Shown one piece after another: positions 37,291-47,164 of a DNA stretch of 64,000 bases. Numbering within the stretch: position 1 is the stretch's first letter; each line of letters starts with the position of its first letter. The DNA is from an uncultured Pseudoflavonifractor sp. (GTDB lineage Bacteria > Bacillota > Clostridia > Oscillospirales > Oscillospiraceae). Made by a program: the position numbers and the translations under genes. The notes under the pieces were generated by a model. It was not told the DNA's origin. It did no database searches and saw only the letters and a program-made list of their open reading frames with translations. The stretch lies in assembly GCA_947651395.1 (NCBI GenBank), contig CANSYW010000006.1, positions 47,464 to 111,463 on the forward strand, read 5' to 3'.

Positions 37291-38796
37291 TCATTCGCCT
37301 GCGTGAGAAATCCCGAGGATAGCAAGCTCTCTGTCCGTCATGCCAATGCCACGAAGCATCAAACGGTTTCCTTTTAAGGCTTCAATGGAGTTGACACCCA
37401 TGCCTCCCATCATCTCTTTGATTTCATGCCTCCATGCGGTCATAAGATTAATGAGCCTTTGGCTCCCCACATGAACATCAAGCCGCTTGACCAATTCCGG
37501 GTCCTGTGTAGCAATTCCCCAGTTACATTTTCCGGTCTGGCAGGATCTGCACAGATGACACCCCAGCGCAAGCAACGCAGCCGTTCCGATGTAACAGGCA
37601 TCTGCCCCCAAAGCAACCGCTTTGATGACATCTGCCGAAGAGCGAATACTTCCGCCAACAATTAAAGAGACATTATTTCTGATCCCTTCATCACGAAGCC
37701 TTTGATCGACAGCAGCCAGTGCCAGTTCAATGGGGATTCCGACATTGTCACGAATACGAGTAGGAGCAGCTCCGGTACCGCCCCGGAACCCATCAATAGC
37801 AATGATGTCTGCACCGCTGCGGGCGATTCCACTGGCAATAGCGGCAATGTTGTGGACTGCCGCAACTTTAACGATAATGGGCTTTCTGTGGTTTGTCGCC
37901 TCTTTCAGAGAATAAACCAACTGGCCCAGATCCTCAATGGAATAAATGTCGTGGTGAGGTGCGGGGGATATGGCGTCGGTTCCTTCTGGTACCATTCTGG
38001 TACGGGAAACATCTCCAGTTATTTTAGCTCCGGGCAAATGACCACCAATACCAGGCTTTGCTCCTTGTCCCATCTTGATCTCAATTGCAGCACCAGCTTC
38101 CAGATAATCCTTATATACACCGAAACGCCCGGAGGCCACCTGAACGATGGTGTTCTCTCCATATACGTAGAAATCTTCGTGCAGACCGCCTTCACCAGTG
38201 TTATAACAAATGCCAAGTTCCTGGGCTGCTTTGGCAAGACAGGCGTGAGCATTATAGCTGACGGATCCATAACTCATGGCAGAGAACATGACCGGCATAG
38301 AAAGCTCAATCTGCGGGGGCAGTTCACATTTTAGTTTCCCTTGCTCATCCCTTTGTATAGCAGATGGTTTCTTACCTAAAAATACCCGGGTTTCCATGGG
38401 CTCACGCAGAGGATCAATGGACGGATTCGTCACCTGAGATGCGTTGATCAGAATTCTGTCCCAATAGACCGGAAAGCGCTTGGGGTTTCCCATGGAGGAC
38501 AGAAGAACGCCGCCGCTTCCAGCCTGCTTATAAAGTTCTTTGATGGTATCCTCATCCCAGTTGGCATTCTCCCGGAAGGTACAGTCGTTCTTTGCGATCT
38601 TCAGGGCGTGGGCGGGACAGAAACACACACATCGCTGGCAATTCACGCATTTGCTCTCATCGCAAACCATGCGCTTTTTTACGCTGTCATAGACATGGAC
38701 TCCGTTTGCACATTGCTTTTCACAAATACGGCAGTTGGTACATCTGCCGTCGTTGCGAATGACCTCAAATTGAGGATAAATATAGTCGATTCCCAT
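37291..38796 (-). CDS. Glutamate synthase FMN-binding subunit with N-terminal 2x[4Fe-4S] ferredoxin (split GOGAT)
   Basis: CTNCRICEKQC, CVNCQRCVCFCP; KMGQGAKPGIGGHLPGAKITGDVSRTR; DGFRGGTGAAP. Confidence 0.93.
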   Translation of the reverse strand: MGIDYIYPQFEVIRNDGRCTNCRICEKQCANGVHVYDSVKKRMVCDESKCVNCQRCVCFCPAHALKIAKNDCTFRENANWDEDTIKELYKQAGSGGVLLSSMGNPKRFPVYWDRILINASQVTNPSIDPLREPMETRVFLGKKPSAIQRDEQGKLKCELPPQIELSMPVMFSAMSYGSVSYNAHACLAKAAQELGICYNTGEGGLHEDFYVYGENTIVQVASGRFGVYKDYLEAGAAIEIKMGQGAKPGIGGHLPGAKITGDVSRTRMVPEGTDAISPAPHHDIYSIEDLGQLVYSLKEATNHRKPIIVKVAAVHNIAAIASGIARSGADIIAIDGFRGGTGAAPTRIRDNVGIPIELALAAVDQRLRDEGIRNNVSLIVGGSIRSSADVIKAVALGADACYIGTAALLALGCHLCRSCQTGKCNWGIATQDPELVKRLDVHVGSQRLINLMTAWRHEIKEMMGGMGVNSIEALKGNRLMLRGIGMTDRELAILGISHAGE

Positions 38797-39890
38797 TAGA
38801 ATTTACCCTCCTTAACACGAACGATCACCGGTTCTCCTCCGGCCGGAGCATAAATATTTTCCACGCCTGGTTCCATAACCCGAATTGCAGCTTCCTCACT
38901 GGCGATGAAAACCTTATCATCTTTTTCTCCCACAACCATGCTGCGCAGCTTCAGTCGATCATTTAGTGCCATGAGGCCGCCGTCAAATCCAAGGATGATA
39001 GAAAACGGACCGGTCACCAAAAGGCTGGAGAATACTTTGCGCAGATACAGGAGTTTCTTTTGTTCACACTCGTCCTTTCTCGCTATCGTCGACCAAAACG
39101 GCGCTGCGATCACCGAAGCCATTTCTTCCAGCGAAAGGCCCTGCTTGCGAAGCAGATAGTCTGCAATATAGGTAATAACCTCTGTATCTGTTTGCAACGT
39201 ACACTTATATCCGAACATTTCAATAAAACGGCGGTTTGCATCATAGGAAGATATTTCGCCGTTGTGAACAATGGAGTAGTCCAGCAGGGCAAAAGGATGT
39301 GCGCCGCCCCACCAGCCGGGAGTATTGGTGGGATACCTGCCATGTGCAGTCCAGCTGTACGCCTCATATTCTTCCAGCCGGTAGAAGTATCCTACATCCT
39401 CTGGGAAGCCAACGGCCTTGAACACCCCCATGTTTTTCCCGCCTGAAAATACATACGCCCCTTTCATTTGTGTGTTAATGGTCATCACCGCACGGGCCAC
39501 ACATTCTTCCTCATTCAACTGCATGGAAGCCAAAACGCTGCGCAAGGGACTGACAAAAAACCTCCAAATGAGCGGCTCGTCTGTAATTGCAGGAGTTGTC
39601 CTGGTGGGAATTCGTTCCGCATGGACGATCTCCATGGTTTCCCGCAAAAGGGCTTCGCAGCTTTTTCTGGCAGCGCGGTCATCCAGAAACATATGTAAGG
39701 CAAAGAAGTCCTTATATTCAGGATAAATGCCGTAAGCTGCGAAGCCGCCTCCAAGGCCATTGGACCGGTCATGCATTGGTTTCATACTTTCAATAATCTT
39801 CTCTCCGGTCATGCGATTGCCTTCTCTTGAAATAACGGCAGAGATCGCGCAGCCGGATGGAATTCGGATTTGACCTTCGACTTTGTTCAT
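38796..39890 (-). CDS. Glutamate synthase glutaminase (class II GATase) subunit (split GOGAT)
   Basis: CAISAVISREGNRMTG; GRYPTNTPGWWGGAHPFALLDYSIVHNGEISSYDANRRF; TDTEVITYIAD. Confidence 0.92.
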   Translation of the reverse strand: MNKVEGQIRIPSGCAISAVISREGNRMTGEKIIESMKPMHDRSNGLGGGFAAYGIYPEYKDFFALHMFLDDRAARKSCEALLRETMEIVHAERIPTRTTPAITDEPLIWRFFVSPLRSVLASMQLNEEECVARAVMTINTQMKGAYVFSGGKNMGVFKAVGFPEDVGYFYRLEEYEAYSWTAHGRYPTNTPGWWGGAHPFALLDYSIVHNGEISSYDANRRFIEMFGYKCTLQTDTEVITYIADYLLRKQGLSLEEMASVIAAPFWSTIARKDECEQKKLLYLRKVFSSLLVTGPFSIILGFDGGLMALNDRLKLRSMVVGEKDDKVFIASEEAAIRVMEPGVENIYAPAGGEPVIVRVKEGKF

Positions 39891-39912
39891 GCAATCAACC
39901 CCTAACAATAAC

Positions 39913-39974
39913 AAAAGAACGATGATGTCGTGCAAGGAAAGCGCACTTTCCCGGCAGAACATCATCGTTCTTTT
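39913..39974 (-). promoter_or_regulatory. Leader attenuator of split-gltB operon
   Basis: 16-bp outer stem AAAAGAACGATGATGT/ACATCATCGTTCTTTT plus inner GGAAAG-TGCG-CTTTCC, T-rich tail; alternative hexaloop hairpin AGAAC-GATGAT-GTTCT. Confidence 0.65.
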
Positions 39975-39977
39975 ACA

Positions 39978-40006
39978 AAAATACATGATTTTATGAATAA
40001 ATGCAA
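39978..40006 (-). promoter_or_regulatory. Putative promoter of split-gltB operon
   Basis: Minus TTGCAT-17 nt-TATTTT. Confidence 0.5.
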
Positions 40007-40065
40007 CCCTGCAAATTGCAAAAAAATGGTCCTTCATCAAAAATTGGTTTTTAGCAGATTGACGG

Positions 40066-40094
40066 TTGACATTTTTCACTTCCTGTTGTATATT
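40066..40094 (+). promoter_or_regulatory. Sigma-A promoter of glnN
   Basis: TTGACA-17 nt-TATATT. Confidence 0.8.
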
Positions 40095-40105
40095 TTGCGG
40101 TGTTA

Positions 40106-40164
40106 AGAGACATTGGCGTCTCGGAGGGGTATCCCTCTATGCGCCAGTGTCTCTTTTTATTTTC
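40106..40164 (+). promoter_or_regulatory. Leader attenuator of glnN with ANTAR-like hexaloop hairpin
   Basis: Terminator stem AGAGACATTGGCG/CGCCAGTGTCTCT + TTTTATTTT; mutually exclusive GAGAC-ATTGGC-GTCTC hairpin at 40107-40122. Confidence 0.7.
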
Positions 40165-40183
40165 TCTGAAAGGAAGGACCACT

Positions 40184-42280
40184 ATGACGACTGTCCCAGA
40201 ATACTTTGGAAGCTTGGTCTTTGACAGCCGCATGATGAAAGCTCGCCTGTCTGCGGATGTGTACCACTCTCTGAAGAGAACCATTCAAAAGGGCACAAAG
40301 CTGGACCTGTCGGTGGCAAATGCTGTCGCCGCTGCAATGAAGGACTGGGCGGTCGAAAACGGAGCCACTCATTTTACTCACTGGTTCCAACCTCTTACTG
40401 GGGTCACAGCTGAAAAGCATGACAGCTTTATCACTCCCGCCCCGGACGGCAGAGTGATCATGGAGTTTTCAGGTAAAGAACTGATCAAGGGTGAGCCGGA
40501 CGCATCTTCGTTCCCCTCCGGCGGTCTGCGTGCCACCTTTGAAGCCCGCGGCTATACTGCCTGGGACCCCACCAGTTACGCTTTTATCAAGGGCAAAACG
40601 CTCTGTATCCCCACCGCATTCTGTTCCTACGGTGGCGAGGCACTGGATAAGAAAACGCCTTTGCTCCGCAGCATGGAGGCTTTGAACAAGCAGTCGCTTC
40701 GGATTCTGAAGCTTTTCGGACATGACAATGTCAAGCGGGTCTGCGCCTGCGTTGGACCGGAACAGGAATATTTTCTGGTCGATAAGGCTATGTACGATAA
40801 GCGGAAGGACCTGATCTATACCGGCAGAACACTGTTTGGTGCCAAGCCTCCCAAGGGTCAGGAACTTGATGACCATTATTTCGGCACGATCAAGCCCCGC
40901 GTAGCCGCCTTTATGGACGATCTGAATACCGAGCTTTGGAAGCTGGGAATTCTGGCTAAAACCGAACATAACGAAGTAGCACCGGCACAGCACGAACTTG
41001 CTCCCATTTATACAACCACTAATATCGCCACCGACCAGAACCAGCTGACAATGGAGATCATGCAGAAGGTTGCCGCAAAGCATGACCTGGTCTGTCTACT
41101 GCACGAAAAGCCTTTTGCGGGTGTCAACGGTTCCGGCAAGCACAACAACTGGTCACTCTCCACCGATACCGGCATCAACCTTTTTGCCTCCGGAGAAACT
41201 CCCTATGAAAATGCGCAGTTCCTGCTGTTCCTGGTCGCCGTCGTTCAGGCTGTGGACGATTATCAGGGGCTTCTGCGAGCTGCCGTTGCCACTGCCGGCA
41301 ATGACCATCGTCTGGGAGCCAACGAGGCCCCTCCTGCGGTAATTTCCATCTTCCTTGGCGACGAGCTGACGGCGATCCTCGACTCTATTGAAAACGACAC
41401 TCCTTACAACGGCGTCGAGAAAAAGAAGATGAAGCTGGGCGTTGACGCTCTTCCTCGCTTCACAAGAGACAACACCGACCGCAACCGCACCTCTCCCTTC
41501 GCGTTCACTGGCAACAAGTTTGAGTTCCGTATGCTCGGTTCTTCCAACTCCATCGCCTGTGCCAACATTATGCTGAACACAGCGGTCGCTGAATCCCTGC
41601 GGCTTTTCGCTGATGAGCTGGAAGGCGCATCTGATTTCAACAAGGCGCTGCACGACCTGATCAAGAAGACCATCAAGACGCATAAGCGCATCATCTTCAA
41701 CGGTAACGGCTATGACGATGCTTGGATCAAGGAGGCAACCGAAGAACGCGGATTGCTGAATCTGCGCACTACGCCGGATGCCATCCCCATGCTGATACAG
41801 AAAGACAATATGGATATGCTGATGGCGCACAAGGTCTACACAGAATCCGAAATTCGTTCCCGCCACGAGATTTTGCTGGAAAACTACTGCAAAGTCGTGC
41901 GCATTGAAGCGCTGACCATGGCGGATATGGCGAGGAAGGAGATCCTCCCCGCGGTGGAAGCCTATGTATCCAGTCTGGTATCTGTTACCACAGCCAAAAA
42001 GGCACTTGATGCAGAGATACCCAGCAACTATGAGCAGAAACTAATCAAGTGTTTGACCACATTGGTCGATACCATTGACCACAGGACGGATGTTCTGGAA
42101 CAGGCAATGGTGAAGCTGGACACGATGGGAGCCCTTGCAGAAGAAGCGGCCTTCATTCGTGATGATATTATTCCCAAGATGTGTGAGCTGCGTGCGGTCG
42201 CAGACGAAGCTGAAACGCTGACCGCCGCAAAGTATTGGCCGTTCCCCACTTACGGCGATTTGCTGTTTGGCGTAAAGTAA
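40184..42280 (+). CDS. glnN: Glutamine synthetase type III
   Basis: [72 protein letters not shown]. Confidence 0.96.
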   Translation: MTTVPEYFGSLVFDSRMMKARLSADVYHSLKRTIQKGTKLDLSVANAVAAAMKDWAVENGATHFTHWFQPLTGVTAEKHDSFITPAPDGRVIMEFSGKELIKGEPDASSFPSGGLRATFEARGYTAWDPTSYAFIKGKTLCIPTAFCSYGGEALDKKTPLLRSMEALNKQSLRILKLFGHDNVKRVCACVGPEQEYFLVDKAMYDKRKDLIYTGRTLFGAKPPKGQELDDHYFGTIKPRVAAFMDDLNTELWKLGILAKTEHNEVAPAQHELAPIYTTTNIATDQNQLTMEIMQKVAAKHDLVCLLHEKPFAGVNGSGKHNNWSLSTDTGINLFASGETPYENAQFLLFLVAVVQAVDDYQGLLRAAVATAGNDHRLGANEAPPAVISIFLGDELTAILDSIENDTPYNGVEKKKMKLGVDALPRFTRDNTDRNRTSPFAFTGNKFEFRMLGSSNSIACANIMLNTAVAESLRLFADELEGASDFNKALHDLIKKTIKTHKRIIFNGNGYDDAWIKEATEERGLLNLRTTPDAIPMLIQKDNMDMLMAHKVYTESEIRSRHEILLENYCKVVRIEALTMADMARKEILPAVEAYVSSLVSVTTAKKALDAEIPSNYEQKLIKCLTTLVDTIDHRTDVLEQAMVKLDTMGALAEEAAFIRDDIIPKMCELRAVADEAETLTAAKYWPFPTYGDLLFGVK

Positions 42281-42309
42281 ATAAACCTTTTAAAAGCGTT
42301 TGAAAAAAG

Positions 42310-42540
42310 AGAAGTAATACAAGAGCTCACCCACAGAGAGTGCGGAAGGCTGAGAGCCGCACGGCAGAGCTTGTACGAATAACACTTTTCGAGCTGCAAT
42401 CTGAACAGAGTGGTCTCAGTAGGTGCGCCGGGACGCCGCACGTTATGCGGCAGAGCCTTTGCTTGAGGCTCGGAAATGAGAACAAATACAGGTGGCACCG
42501 CGAGAACAGCACTTGCCCTGTAGAATGCTGATTACTTTTT
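42310..42540 (+). promoter_or_regulatory. T-box leader, predicted Asn (specifier AAC at 42381-42383)
   Basis: CAGAGAGTGCGGAAGGCTGAGAGCCGC stem I elements, GAAT-AAC-ACTTTTCGAGC specifier loop, AGTAGG, and T-box ACAGGTGGCACCGCG (42489-42502). Confidence 0.9.
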
Positions 42541-42555
42541 ATGGAGGGTCTTACC

Positions 42556-44136
42556 ATGTGTTCTATTATGGGATATTGTTCCTGTGGTGTCACCTATGAC
42601 GATTTCAAGGCAGCCTTTGAGCGGACGAAGTCCCGCGGTCCCGATGATACAAAAATCATCTTCACCAGGAAGGGGCTGTTGGGGTTCCATCGTCTGGCAA
42701 TTATGGGATTGCATCCTGCGGGGATGCAGCCCTTTGAACTGGACGGCAGTGCTGTTGTATGCAACGGTGAGATCTACGGATTTGAGCACATTCGCCAGGT
42801 TTTGCAGGAAAAAGGATATCATTTTCAAAGTGAGTCGGATTGTGAGATCCTACTCCCTCTCTACAAAGAATACGGGACCGCTATGTTCCGGATGCTGGAT
42901 GCGGAATTTGCCCTGATTATTTACGATGCGGAAGAAAAGGCTTTTATTGCCGCACGAGATCCCATCGGTATTCGTCCACTTTACTATGGCTATGACAAGG
43001 CAGAAGACATCGTCTTTGCCAGCGAAGCCAAGAACCTGGTCGGCATCTGTGGAAAAATCATGCCGTTCCCGCCCGGACATTATTACAAAGACGGTAAATT
43101 TGTATGCTATCGGGATATAGCAAAAGTAAGCTGTGTCTGCTACGATGATTTGGAGACTGTTTGCAGGACGATTCGTGAAAAGCTGATCACAGGCATTGAA
43201 AAGCGACTGGTCGCCGATGCCAATGTGGGGTTCCTTCTCAGTGGCGGACTGGATTCCTCCTTGGTGTGTGCCGTTGCTCAGAAATGCTCTGACAAGCCGA
43301 TCCGCACTTTTGCGGTTGGCATGAGCAAAGATGCCATCGACCTGAAATACGCAAAGGAAGTGGCAGATTACATCGGCAGCGAACACACGGAGGTCTATAT
43401 GACACCGGATGAAGTGATTGCTTCCCTTGAAACGGTGATCGCATTGCTGGGAACCTATGACATCACCACCATCCGGGCCAGCATGGGCATGTATCTGGTC
43501 TGCAAGGCCATTCACGAGCAAACTGATATCCGCGTTCTGTTGACGGGCGAGATCAGCGACGAGCTGTTTGGCTATAAGTACACGGATTTTGCTCCCTCTG
43601 CTGCGGAGTTCCAAAAAGAAGCTGTCAAGCGCATCCAGGAACTGCACATGTACGATGTGCTGCGGGCCGACCGCTGCATCTCGGTCAACTCTCTGGAGGC
43701 CAGGGTCCCCTTTGGTGATTTGGATTTCGTGGAATACGTTATGAGCATTGATCCGGAGATGAAACTCAACAAATATGGAAAAGGCAAATATCTGCTCCGA
43801 CACGCCTTCGAGGGCGACTATCTGCCCCAAAGCATCCTTTATCGTGAAAAGGCCGCCTTTTCTGATGCCGTGGGTCATTCCATGGTGGACTACCTGAAGG
43901 AATACGCGGAAAGCCTCTACACCGATACAGAGTTTGAGGAGAAGCGGATGACCTATGACCATGCCCGGCCCTTTACCAAGGAGTCGCTGCTGTATCGCGA
44001 GATTTTTGAAAAATATTACCCTGGCCAGAGCGAGATGGTCGTTAACTTCTGGATGCCCAACAAATCCTGGAAGGGCTGCGATGTGAACGACCCGTCTGCC
44101 CGAGTGCTTGCAAACTATGGTGACAGCGGAAAATAG
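42556..44136 (+). CDS. asnB: Asparagine synthetase, glutamine-hydrolysing
   Basis: MCSIMGYC nucleophile Cys; LSGGLDSSLVCAVA; GEISDELFGYKY. Confidence 0.95.
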   Translation: MCSIMGYCSCGVTYDDFKAAFERTKSRGPDDTKIIFTRKGLLGFHRLAIMGLHPAGMQPFELDGSAVVCNGEIYGFEHIRQVLQEKGYHFQSESDCEILLPLYKEYGTAMFRMLDAEFALIIYDAEEKAFIAARDPIGIRPLYYGYDKAEDIVFASEAKNLVGICGKIMPFPPGHYYKDGKFVCYRDIAKVSCVCYDDLETVCRTIREKLITGIEKRLVADANVGFLLSGGLDSSLVCAVAQKCSDKPIRTFAVGMSKDAIDLKYAKEVADYIGSEHTEVYMTPDEVIASLETVIALLGTYDITTIRASMGMYLVCKAIHEQTDIRVLLTGEISDELFGYKYTDFAPSAAEFQKEAVKRIQELHMYDVLRADRCISVNSLEARVPFGDLDFVEYVMSIDPEMKLNKYGKGKYLLRHAFEGDYLPQSILYREKAAFSDAVGHSMVDYLKEYAESLYTDTEFEEKRMTYDHARPFTKESLLYREIFEKYYPGQSEMVVNFWMPNKSWKGCDVNDPSARVLANYGDSGK

Positions 44137-44251
44137 TGAACCGGATTCCAGTATTGGCGGAGAATACCCGACGTCTTTTCCAAGTCGTAGCGATAAGGAT
44201 CAGTTTGAAAGATAATTACAGCATAAAGTAAAGGCCAAGGAGGGTCAAGTC

Positions 44252-45526
44252 ATGAAAAACTGTGCAATCGTTGGAATCAACTGGGGCGACGAAGGAAAAG
44301 GCCGTATGGTTGACCTACTCACCCAAGATTATGATGTGGTCGTGCGTTATCAGGGCGGCGGAAACGCCGGTCATACCGTCATCAATGAGCATGGCAAATT
44401 CGCCCTGCATCTGCTTCCCTCCGGTATTTTCAGACCGGGTGTGGTGAACATTCTGGGAAACGGCGTTGCTTTGGATCTGGAGAACCTTTGGCATGAGATT
44501 GAAAGCGTTACTGCAAAGGGTGTTTCCATTACGCCTGATAATTTGAAAATCAGTGATCGTGCTTCTCTGGTGCTGCCCTGGCATATTGCTCTGGATGAGT
44601 TGGAAGAAACCCGGCTGATGGACAAAAAATACGGTTCCACCAAGCAGGGCATTGCTCCGTTTTACTCAGACAAATATCAAAAGAAAACGATTCAGGCCGG
44701 CGAACTGTTCTATCCGAAATATCTGGCGCGCCATCTGACCGATCTGCTGGAATGGAAGAACCTGACCCTGACCGGTGTTTACGGCGCACAACCTTACGCC
44801 CTGGAGAAACTGTGTGAATATCTCCACGAGTACGGAAGCAAACTGAAGCCCTTTATCTGTGATACCGGCGATTGGCTGCACAGTGCGCAGGCCAAAGGAA
44901 AGAGTGTACTGTTTGAGGCACAGCTAGGTGCGCTCCGTGATCTGGACTACGGCATCTATCCTTATACCACCTCCTCCAATGTGGTAGCGGCCTACGCTCC
45001 GGTCGGCTCCGGCCTGCCCTCCGCAAAGCTGGACGAAGTGGTCGGCGTGGTAAAAGCCTACTCCACCTGTGTAGGCGAAGGTCCCTTCGTCTGCGAGTGG
45101 TTCGGCCCTGAAGCGGAAAAATTGCGTGAGGCTGGGTTTGAATACGGAGCAAAGACCGGGCGCCCCCGCCGCGTTGGTCCCATTGATATTGTGGCAACTC
45201 GCTATGGCGTACAGACCCAGGGGGCTACTACGATTGCCCTGACTAAGCTGGACGTTCTCAGCTATATGGAGCAGATCCCTGTCTGCACCAAATACGTAGT
45301 AAACGGAACAGAAACCGAGAAATTTCCTTTCCCCGCAGCCTTGACAGATGCCAAGCCGGTTATTGAATATCTGGAAGGCTGGGGTTGCGACATTTCCGAT
45401 ATCCGCACATGGGAGGAACTGCCTAAGCAGGCACAAGCCTATGTGGAACATATTGAACAGGACATCGGATGCCACATCGGTTATGTGTCCGTTGGCCCGG
45501 AGCGGGATGCATATATCAAACGGTAA
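44252..45526 (+). CDS. purA: Adenylosuccinate synthetase
   Basis: GINWGDEGKGRMVDLL; RYQGGGNAGHTVI. Confidence 0.95.
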   Translation: MKNCAIVGINWGDEGKGRMVDLLTQDYDVVVRYQGGGNAGHTVINEHGKFALHLLPSGIFRPGVVNILGNGVALDLENLWHEIESVTAKGVSITPDNLKISDRASLVLPWHIALDELEETRLMDKKYGSTKQGIAPFYSDKYQKKTIQAGELFYPKYLARHLTDLLEWKNLTLTGVYGAQPYALEKLCEYLHEYGSKLKPFICDTGDWLHSAQAKGKSVLFEAQLGALRDLDYGIYPYTTSSNVVAAYAPVGSGLPSAKLDEVVGVVKAYSTCVGEGPFVCEWFGPEAEKLREAGFEYGAKTGRPRRVGPIDIVATRYGVQTQGATTIALTKLDVLSYMEQIPVCTKYVVNGTETEKFPFPAALTDAKPVIEYLEGWGCDISDIRTWEELPKQAQAYVEHIEQDIGCHIGYVSVGPERDAYIKR

Positions 45527-45528
45527 TA

Positions 45529-45672
45529 AGTAATGTCCATCCTCATATGAGCTGTGACGGGCGATTTTCCGTGGTTCATAACGATATCGTCGAAAACTAC
45601 ATGGCACTGCGGGAGAAACGCTCTGCAACGGCTAACATTTTCAGCAGCCAGAGAAAACAGCTGCGATATTGA
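45529..45672 (+). pseudogene. glmS (glutamine-fructose-6-P aminotransferase) N-terminal remnant
   Basis: VHPHMSCDGRFSVVHNDIVENYMALREK resembles GlmS HPH..DGR.AVVHNGIIENY; truncated and frameshifted. Confidence 0.65.
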
Positions 45673-45736
45673 TAGGCCCAAGAACCTGGCGAAGTCTGTT
45701 ACAGTAGAATAAATCAGCATGAAGGGAAGACCTACT

Positions 45737-47152
45737 ATGTACGAAAAATATGAATCTCCCTTATCATCCCGCTATGCTTCTGAATATATGCTCCATCTGT
45801 TCTCTCAGGAAAAGCGCATCCAGACATGGAGAAAGCTCTGGGTAGCACTGGCACGGGCAGAGCATAAACTCGGCCTTCCTATTACAACGGAGCAGGTATC
45901 GGAACTGGAAGCGCACATTGAGGATATTGATTTTGCCTGTGCCGCACAAAGAGAAAAAGAAGTACGCCACGATGTAATGGCTCATGTTTACGCCTATGGA
46001 AAAGTGGCTCCTTCTGCGGCAGGCATCATCCATTTGGGTGCCACAAGCTGCTATGTGACAGACAACGGCGACCTGATCCTCTATTGTGACGGGCTATGTT
46101 ATTTGCGCGGTGAGCTGCTGGGCGTTTTGAAAAACCTCGCGGCCTTTGCGAAAAAATACAAGGCTTTGCCTACCTTGGGCTATACCCATTACCAGCCTGC
46201 CCAGCTTGTCACGGTTGGCAAGCGGGCTACCCTCTGGATGCAGGATTTCCTTTCTGATCTGGAAGAACTAGATTTTGTTTTGGATAATATAAAGTTCCTG
46301 GGCTGCCGGGGCACCACAGGAACGGAAGCCAGTTTTGTGGAACTGTTCGAGGGAGACACAGCAAAGATTGACGAGATGAACCGCCAGATCAGTGCGGAAT
46401 TTGGCTTTGACCGCTGCTTCGATGTCTGCGGACAAACATATCCCCGCAAGGTGGATAGCCGCATCTTGAACTGTCTTTCCTCCATTGCCCAAAGCGCATA
46501 CCGGATGGCAAATGATATCCGGCTCCTACAGCATGACCGCCAGATCGAAGAACCCTTTGAAAAAAATCAAATCGGTTCCTCTGCCATGGCCTACAAGCGC
46601 AACCCCATGCGCTCGGAGCGTATTTGTTCACTGGCCCGTTATTTGATGGCTGACGCTATGAATGCGCCCATGACCGCTTCTGTCCAGTGGGCGGAGCGCA
46701 CTCTGGACGATTCCGCCAACCGCCGCATTTCCATGCCGGAGGGTTTTCTCTGCGCCGACGCCATTTTGCGCCTGGCCAAAAACGTGACCAGTGGGCTTGT
46801 GGTAAATGAACAGGTCATCGATAAAACGGTGCGTGAATATCTGCCCTTCATTGCAACCGAAAACCTAATGATGGAAGCTGTCAAGCGGGGCGGCGATCGG
46901 CAGGAGCTCCATGAGATCATCCGCCGCTGCTCTCATGCCGCGTCCGCAAAGATGAAAGAAGGCGAATCTTGCGATTTGCTTCAGCGATTGGCGACAGAAC
47001 CTGCTTTCGGCATGAGTGAAGCGGAACTCTGCGCTCTGCTCCAGCCGGAGGACTATATTGGCCGATGCCCGGAGCAGGTAGATGCGTTTCTCGCCAAAGT
47101 GCGCCCTCTGGTCGAAGGTGTTACCACCGTATCTGGCAACATTGAGCTGTAA
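45737..47152 (+). CDS. purB: Adenylosuccinate lyase
   Basis: MYEKYESPLSSRYAS; HLGATSCYVTDNGDL; GSSAMAYKRNPMRSERI signature. Confidence 0.95.
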   Translation: MYEKYESPLSSRYASEYMLHLFSQEKRIQTWRKLWVALARAEHKLGLPITTEQVSELEAHIEDIDFACAAQREKEVRHDVMAHVYAYGKVAPSAAGIIHLGATSCYVTDNGDLILYCDGLCYLRGELLGVLKNLAAFAKKYKALPTLGYTHYQPAQLVTVGKRATLWMQDFLSDLEELDFVLDNIKFLGCRGTTGTEASFVELFEGDTAKIDEMNRQISAEFGFDRCFDVCGQTYPRKVDSRILNCLSSIAQSAYRMANDIRLLQHDRQIEEPFEKNQIGSSAMAYKRNPMRSERICSLARYLMADAMNAPMTASVQWAERTLDDSANRRISMPEGFLCADAILRLAKNVTSGLVVNEQVIDKTVREYLPFIATENLMMEAVKRGGDRQELHEIIRRCSHAASAKMKEGESCDLLQRLATEPAFGMSEAELCALLQPEDYIGRCPEQVDAFLAKVRPLVEGVTTVSGNIEL

Positions 47153-47164
47153 GGAGGCTGCCCG

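Noticed and set aside
44137-44251. Purine riboswitch upstream of purA
   Set aside because: No purine aptamer consensus or terminator hairpin seen; purA likely read through from asnB.
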